From Hydrogenophilales bacterium (GTDB taxonomy: Bacteria; Pseudomonadota; Gammaproteobacteria; Burkholderiales; Thiobacillaceae): a stretch of 64,000 nucleotides of DNA. The stretch spans positions 18,830 to 82,829 of the forward strand of contig JADJCP010000015.1 of assembly GCA_016703155.1 (NCBI GenBank). Direction: 5' to 3'. Below the pieces are notes generated by a model. The model made no database searches and was not told where the DNA came from. It saw only the letters and a list, made by a program, of their open reading frames with translations. Position 1 is the stretch's first letter, and each line of letters opens with the position of its first letter. Positions 59,370 through 64,000 of this stretch are shown here, in pieces. The position numbers and the translations under genes were made by a program.

Positions 59370-61367
59370 ATGCATTTCTCCGCAAATGAGGACTTCTGCC
59401 TGCGCCCCGAATTGCTGATGCGTGCGGGTCCTACCGTATTCCGCATTGTGAGCATCATAGGAGAGACCGTGATGCTAGAGCGCACGGACACCCTTGAGAA
59501 ACGGGTGGCACCCTTGTCGCTTATCCTCAACGATTACCGACAGGGAAAGCTGCTGGTTAGTTCGCAGGAGGATATGGCAAGCGTCATTAACGGTGACGCC
59601 TTTCATGAAGACGATATGAAGATCACAACATGCCTGCCATTGGAAACCCTCAGCCAGCCACAAATAAAATATGTGCTGCGGGTGATGCGCTATATCAATG
59701 CCTTACGGCGGCTCGGGCACGTCAAGCTTTCACCCCGGGACCCAATACTCCAGATGGAGCTAAATCGTATCCAGAAAAAGATTGACGACCCGCAACCGGT
59801 CAAGGCTGCCTGGGTGTATAGCAACTGGCTGAAATATACAAAAGCAGATTGCGATCCACGGGCCGTCATTCCTGGCTATGACAGACGTGGCGGTAGAAAC
59901 GGAAAGCGTCTGCATCCCGTCATTCAGAGTGTTATCGATTCGGTTTTAGAAGAACGTGTGGCTAAAAAAGCTGAGCCTGCGGACCAGGGACGTGAAAAGG
60001 ACGTTGAATCAAAACTAAGTATTGAACATCAAAATCATATTAATCTGATTGGTCAGATCAGTAGGTCGACCGTCGATCGTAGAATCCAGGAAAAATTCGG
60101 CGCCTACGAGATATGCAAGCGAATAAGGGGGAAGGAGGTCGCCGATAGATTGTATCGAGAATGGTATCACCGTGACCGTGCAGAATTCCCTTTGGAGGTA
60201 TACGAGACAGACGACACAGATTCTTGTGTTTTCATGATTGATGAGGTGTCTGGGCTCCCCGCTGGCCGCGGATATATCACAGGTGTGGTTGACCAACATT
60301 GTGATGTACTTACGGGTTGGGATCTCTCGCACGAACCGCGATCGAGTTGGAGCGCGATCAGTGCGGTCGTTGATGCCATTTTACCTAAGGATTCAAACCA
60401 CCCAATATTTACTCAGACGCGTAGTGGCTGTGAGTTTTATGGGCGTCCCAGCATTGTGGTTTTTGATAATGCTTTACAAAACCACTCAAGTCAGATTGAG
60501 CTTGCTGCAAGTTCCATGCGCATCATCCCTGCCTGGGCGAAACCGAAGACGCCAACTGAAAAATCGTGCATTGAGGGCATGAACGGCAGAATCAAATCTG
60601 AATTCCTGCCGGCCCTGCCTGGCTTCCGGGGTGACAAACATCAAAGAGAAGGCCTCAAACATGGCATGGCTTCATCGAATATGGGCCTGCTGGGCTTTCA
60701 GCAGATGTTTGCCAAATGGGCCATGGACGATGCAGCTAATACGCCGAGAGACGATGGCCTAACACCAAGGCAGCGTTGGCAGCTCGGTATGCGCTTATCA
60801 CGCCCAAGACTTCCTCGTGACGTCAATGGCCTGAAGATTGAAGCCTGCCTACATGTGACACTAAGACTGCGCCCCGAGCACATCCGTTTAGCCGAAGGGT
60901 TGAATTACTGGCACCCATTTGTACAGGTCATACGTAAAAAACACGGCCATAACGCAGAAGCGCTAATTAGATACAACCCAAAGAATTTGTTTGAGATATT
61001 TGTATTCGATCCGGAAGGTAAACGATATGTCTTGGTGCATTCGACAAATCCCGAATACACGAAAGGTTTAAGTCTGTATCAACACAAACTTATTAAACAA
61101 ATGGCAAGTGAGGCGGGGTTAAAAAATCCAACTATACAGCAACTACTGTTCTATAGGGAGGAACTGCGTTATCTGACAAACCAGCTTCGATATTCGAAAA
61201 AAATGAAAGAGCGGAAGCAAGCTATGCGTGTGGGTGAAGTACCCAAATCTAAAGACATCACGATAAAAACTGAAAGCACCATTGTGGTCACGGAGCTCGA
61301 AGACACCATTATGAGTATCCAAGAAGTCGAAATGGATATGTCTGAAGAAGGCTGGGGCGTTGTATGA
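59370..61367 (+). CDS. tnsB: TnsB-type DDE transposase
   Basis: 665 residues, close to Tn7 TnsB (702). Catalytic triad assigned as D281 (or D282) in YETDDTDSC, D366 in IVVFDNALQNHS and E402 in KSCIEGMNGRIKSEF, almost the same positions as D273/D361/E396 of Tn7. N-terminal helix-turn-helix domains (SQPQIKYVLRVMRYINAL) bind the end repeats, and the C-terminal tail (EDTIMSIQEVEMDMSEEGWGVV) is where TnsC-contacting residues sit in the family. Starts 15 bp after tnsA. Confidence 0.93.
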   Translation: MHFSANEDFCLRPELLMRAGPTVFRIVSIIGETVMLERTDTLEKRVAPLSLILNDYRQGKLLVSSQEDMASVINGDAFHEDDMKITTCLPLETLSQPQIKYVLRVMRYINALRRLGHVKLSPRDPILQMELNRIQKKIDDPQPVKAAWVYSNWLKYTKADCDPRAVIPGYDRRGGRNGKRLHPVIQSVIDSVLEERVAKKAEPADQGREKDVESKLSIEHQNHINLIGQISRSTVDRRIQEKFGAYEICKRIRGKEVADRLYREWYHRDRAEFPLEVYETDDTDSCVFMIDEVSGLPAGRGYITGVVDQHCDVLTGWDLSHEPRSSWSAISAVVDAILPKDSNHPIFTQTRSGCEFYGRPSIVVFDNALQNHSSQIELAASSMRIIPAWAKPKTPTEKSCIEGMNGRIKSEFLPALPGFRGDKHQREGLKHGMASSNMGLLGFQQMFAKWAMDDAANTPRDDGLTPRQRWQLGMRLSRPRLPRDVNGLKIEACLHVTLRLRPEHIRLAEGLNYWHPFVQVIRKKHGHNAEALIRYNPKNLFEIFVFDPEGKRYVLVHSTNPEYTKGLSLYQHKLIKQMASEAGLKNPTIQQLLFYREELRYLTNQLRYSKKMKERKQAMRVGEVPKSKDITIKTESTIVVTELEDTIMSIQEVEMDMSEEGWGVV

Positions 61368-61436
61368 GCCAGAATGCAAATCAGAACGCTAAAGAACGAT
61401 GGCGCGGTTGTTCATTAGGAAGAGAGGCTTAAATAT

Positions 61437-62345
61437 ATGTCAAGTATATTCATACTCTATCCGTTGATATCGGATATATGTGATGAATGTATTAGAAGAA
61501 TGCAGCGAGTGATGATTACAGGCAAGTCTGATTCGTTTCTGGTAATTTGCCCGACAGGGGGTGGTAAAACGAGTTTGGCGCAATACATTAAATCACTATA
61601 CCCAGATAAGGAAGAGGAAGAAGGTAGCATACGAAATATTTTGGTGTTTTCGATCCCAGCCAAGCCGAGCACAAGAACAATACCAAGCGCCATGCTCAAA
61701 GAGCTTGGTGACCCGATATACGACAAAGGTAATGCAGGCGCTCTGATCGATAGACTAAAGATTTTGCTAAAGGAATGTAAAACACACCTCATAATAATTG
61801 ACAATGTTCATGATATACCTGAGCGTAGAAAACGAAAGGGTGTTCGTGAAATCGGGAATATGTTTAGAGATTTAATGGAGGGAGTGCCCGCATTGTATCT
61901 ATTTATTGGCCTAGATATCAGCCTTGAGGTCACGAAATCAAATAATCAAGTGCGCAGGCGAAGCATGGCAGTAAAGGAGATCAAATATTTTACATGCAAT
62001 GATAATGCCGGCGTGTCAATGTTTAGGCGTTTCCTGTATGAGCTGGATAAACGATTGCCCATTGCCGAATTGTCAGGGCTGGAAAGCTTTGATTTGACAT
62101 GCCGCCTCTGGATGGCTTCATATGGCATATTAGATTGCCTAATCAAGATAGTAGTAGAAGCAATGAGCATTGTTGTCGGCGATAGCCGTGAGAAAATTAC
62201 ATTAGAAGATTTTTCAAAAGGATACAAAAAATACCTACTAGATGCTACGCCAACGGTGGATCCATTTGATAAAAATACACAGACTAGATTACTAGATAGG
62301 GCAGGTGAACCATTTGAAGATTGGTTTGAAGATGGATATAGTTAG
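61437..62345 (+). CDS. tnsC: TnsC/TniB-type AAA+ regulator
   Basis: 302 residues, short like TniB. Walker A CPTGGGKTS (K44), Walker B HLIIIDNVHDIPERR, sensor region YLFIGLDISLEV and arginine-finger part NQVRRRSM. It forms ATP-dependent filaments on DNA marked by TniQ and activates TnsAB. Visibly AT-richer than the host genes, as are its neighbours. Starts about 70 bp after tnsB. Confidence 0.9.
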   Translation: MSSIFILYPLISDICDECIRRMQRVMITGKSDSFLVICPTGGGKTSLAQYIKSLYPDKEEEEGSIRNILVFSIPAKPSTRTIPSAMLKELGDPIYDKGNAGALIDRLKILLKECKTHLIIIDNVHDIPERRKRKGVREIGNMFRDLMEGVPALYLFIGLDISLEVTKSNNQVRRRSMAVKEIKYFTCNDNAGVSMFRRFLYELDKRLPIAELSGLESFDLTCRLWMASYGILDCLIKIVVEAMSIVVGDSREKITLEDFSKGYKKYLLDATPTVDPFDKNTQTRLLDRAGEPFEDWFEDGYS

Positions 62346-62409
62346 TAATCAAGGGATTGAAGACATAGAGTGTCTTTATATCAAATGAAGCATATGGAAC
62401 GAGAGTTGT

Positions 62410-63615
62410 ATGGGCGCTCCATTGTTATTGGCTAGGCCTCACTGGCACGTTCAGAATTCATTTTCGGCGTATTTGATTCAGCTCGCTTGGGTAAATGGAT
62501 TAAGTGGTCCACTCACAATGTCCACTCTGCTAGGACAACGTTACGCAGACATGGTGCTTATGGATTATGAGCAATTTCGTCAAGTAATAACTGGAGACTT
62601 GAAATATTAGACATCAAAATTGGCAAATCACTGCACGGGTCTACGGCCACAGCGAAGGGCGTGTTCCCACGTCGCTCCGGGCTGTGCCCAATTTGCTTAC
62701 GAGAAAACATACCACCACCTAATATGGGATTTACCGTTAACCATTAGTTGCCAGATTCATAACGTAATGCTGATTGATCGGTGTCGGTGTGACAAAGTAA
62801 TATCATCTGTTCGCGCACATCCCACAAGATGTTGTGCGGCTATGAATTTGCTCGGTACGTTCCACGGTCGACAGAACCTTGGGTGAGCCTCTTTCATCAT
62901 TTGTTCGCACCTTGGCGGCACAGTGCACCCTTGATTTACCGCAAGGCACTAGACTACGAGTATAAGGTCATGGTTTTTCTGAGTCAATCCAAGGAAGATA
63001 ACCGTTCGGCACGGTTATTCAAAAAATGCGCATGCAAAACATTCAAGCAGGCTTTAGTCCGATGATTTCCACTTTGTACGCACATTGATTAGGCGATTGG
63101 CCGAACCATGTTATTAAGATAATTCACTCTATGTTTGTCGAAAACAAAGAAGCGTGCCATAGACGTAATGAGTTACTTAGAGCGCAAATCCTTGGCTTTA
63201 AATCCAATTATTCAGGTTATTAATCAAGTCGATGGCTCATTAACCTCGCAATCAACTAAGCTGCGAGGAGGTGTTGTGGGCTACCAATCAGATGGGTATA
63301 TTTCCTGCGTGATATTAAAAGAATTATGGGTGTCAATTCAGCACAAGACCATCTTAGGAGTTGATTGAGAATGGATTGATAAAAGCCGATGTCACACCGA
63401 TGGCAGGGACAGGCAATAGACATCACTATCATATCCCACAAGAAGAATACAAAGAAATCGCACATTTCTACTCGCAGACCCTCTCGCATTCAGAAGCTTG
63501 CGATCATATCTCCTGCAAACATTGGCAACTGGTGGCTCTTGTGAATCATGAACTGGTTCATTCAATTCGAATATTTAAATTAGCTATTACTGGCGATACT
63601 ACGCCGAAAAATTAA
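62410..63615 (+). pseudogene. Second TniQ/TnsD-family gene, broken into several frames
   Basis: Pieces in order: MGAPLLLARPHWHVQNSFSAYLIQLAWVNGLS (TniQ start) to 62610; a zinc-finger part CPICLREN, then YHHLIWDLPLTISCQIHNVMLIDRCRC; then CGYEFARYVPRSTEPWVSLFHHLFAPW near 62830-63060; then two more open pieces, 63135-63368 and 63361-63615, the last with HYHIPQEEYKEIAHFYS and DHISCKHWQLVALVNHELV typical of TnsD C-termini. At least four shifts. Given the error pattern elsewhere it could be intact in the living cell, but so many breaks also fit decay. Position after tnsC is the normal place of tnsD. Confidence 0.75.
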
Positions 63616-64000
63616 CTCTCTCCTTCTTAGGAAATTTATACTCTTGTGTACGCCCAGCTGTATCTGAGGAATCCCTGATAAGCTTTCAACAAATAGGAGA
63701 GCTTCCATTGACCACCCTCCAGAGAAGAAAATTTGCTTTCCTCGTGGCTGGCATTATTGCACACGAAATTCCTGTTTTTTTTATAGGCAAACCACACGAT
63801 CTTTTTTCTTTGCCTGGCTGTAAATCGAGATGAATACAATATTTACTATCTAGACTAAAGGCAATACCCAAGTAATCTGAACTCAAGTTGTTTCTCTCAA
63901 TAACATGTGTGTTCTCCAGAGGAATGTCGTACTTAATCATGCCCTCGAGCTAGTGGATTACCGCCGTAGCTCAATAGTCAGCTATCACATTGAGCGCGTT
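63616..64000. other. AT-rich stretch with a possible small minus-strand gene
   Basis: A minus-strand frame of 84 codons (63686-63940) starts MIKYDIPLENTHVIERNNLSSDYLGIAFSL and reads like real protein up to LDLQPGK, after which it turns into low-sense text; a second minus frame (63636-63839) could be its continuation after a shift. Not recognised. No inverted copy of the left-end repeats is seen, so the right end of the element must lie beyond base 64000. Confidence 0.4.

Larger units (their letters stand above)
49266..64000. mobile_element. Tn7-like transposon inserted in comM (right end not in window)
   Basis: From the comM break to the window end the DNA differs from the host part: codon use changes, genes are spaced loosely, and the last 6 kb is visibly AT-richer. 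It has TnsB-type repeats at its left end, cargo (49.6-54.7 kb), and a mobility module with tnsA, tnsB, tnsC, two tniQ-family genes and a dead ISL3 transposase gene (54.9-63.6 kb). comM is an established attachment site for one Tn7-like family. Exact ends are inferred. Nested elements inside it cannot be excluded. Confidence 0.85.

Overview
The window looks like a chromosomal segment of a betaproteobacterium, probably from the Nitrosomonadales/Rhodocyclales part of the class. The evidence is gene content and order: def-fmt-htpX-rsmB-DUF4390-ntrY-ntrX-trkA-trkH, smg-topA, phoH-ybeY-corC, and zapB-zapA-6S RNA-fau. The host part is GC-rich and densely packed with housekeeping genes. A cytochrome c, a 7Fe ferredoxin and a DsrC-like protein fit a chemolithotrophic or sulfur-associated lifestyle, but that is inference.

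Layout. 1-36 kb is core: MscS channel (cut by the window edge), rho, trxA, fdxA, ubiE, yggX, Trk potassium uptake, an NtrY/NtrX-like two-component pair, tRNA/rRNA modification and formylation genes, a LysM protein, dprA, smg, topA, a peroxiredoxin, slmA, ygfZ, corC-ybeY-phoH, a YidD relative, miaB, tRNA-Met, gluQ, msbA, zapB/zapA, 6S RNA and fau. A decayed IS1595-type transposase sits at 34.4-35.4 kb, between two related secreted repeat proteins. 36.3-41 kb is a complete livKHMGF-type ABC importer, followed by cytochrome c, bioA, a PLP aminotransferase, a hybrid histidine kinase with a NarL-type regulator, metF and a VIT1/CCC1 transporter.

At about 49,265 the conserved comM (yifB) gene is cut off in its Mg-chelatase domain. 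From there to the window end the sequence is a Tn7-like transposon. Near the comM junction it carries three TCAAAG-centred repeats that look like TnsB sites. Then come cargo-type genes: a PD-(D/E)XK nuclease-like protein, LysR plus a DsrC-like protein lacking its terminal cysteine, and two SNase-fold secreted proteins. The mobility module follows: a TniQ-family protein with an odd C-terminal half, an ISL3-type transposase that appears catalytically dead, an XRE regulator, a string of stem-loops, tnsA, tnsB, tnsC and a broken second tniQ. The right end of the element and the 5' part of comM lie beyond the window. comM is the known target of the Tn6022/AbaR Tn7-like family, so this appears to be a betaproteobacterial member with an unusual target-selection set.

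Many conserved genes (ubiE, ntrY, dprA, topA, a LysM gene, VIT1 and others) are broken by single-base losses, mostly in short homopolymers. I read these as sequencing or assembly errors, not pseudogenes, and annotate the genes across the shifts.
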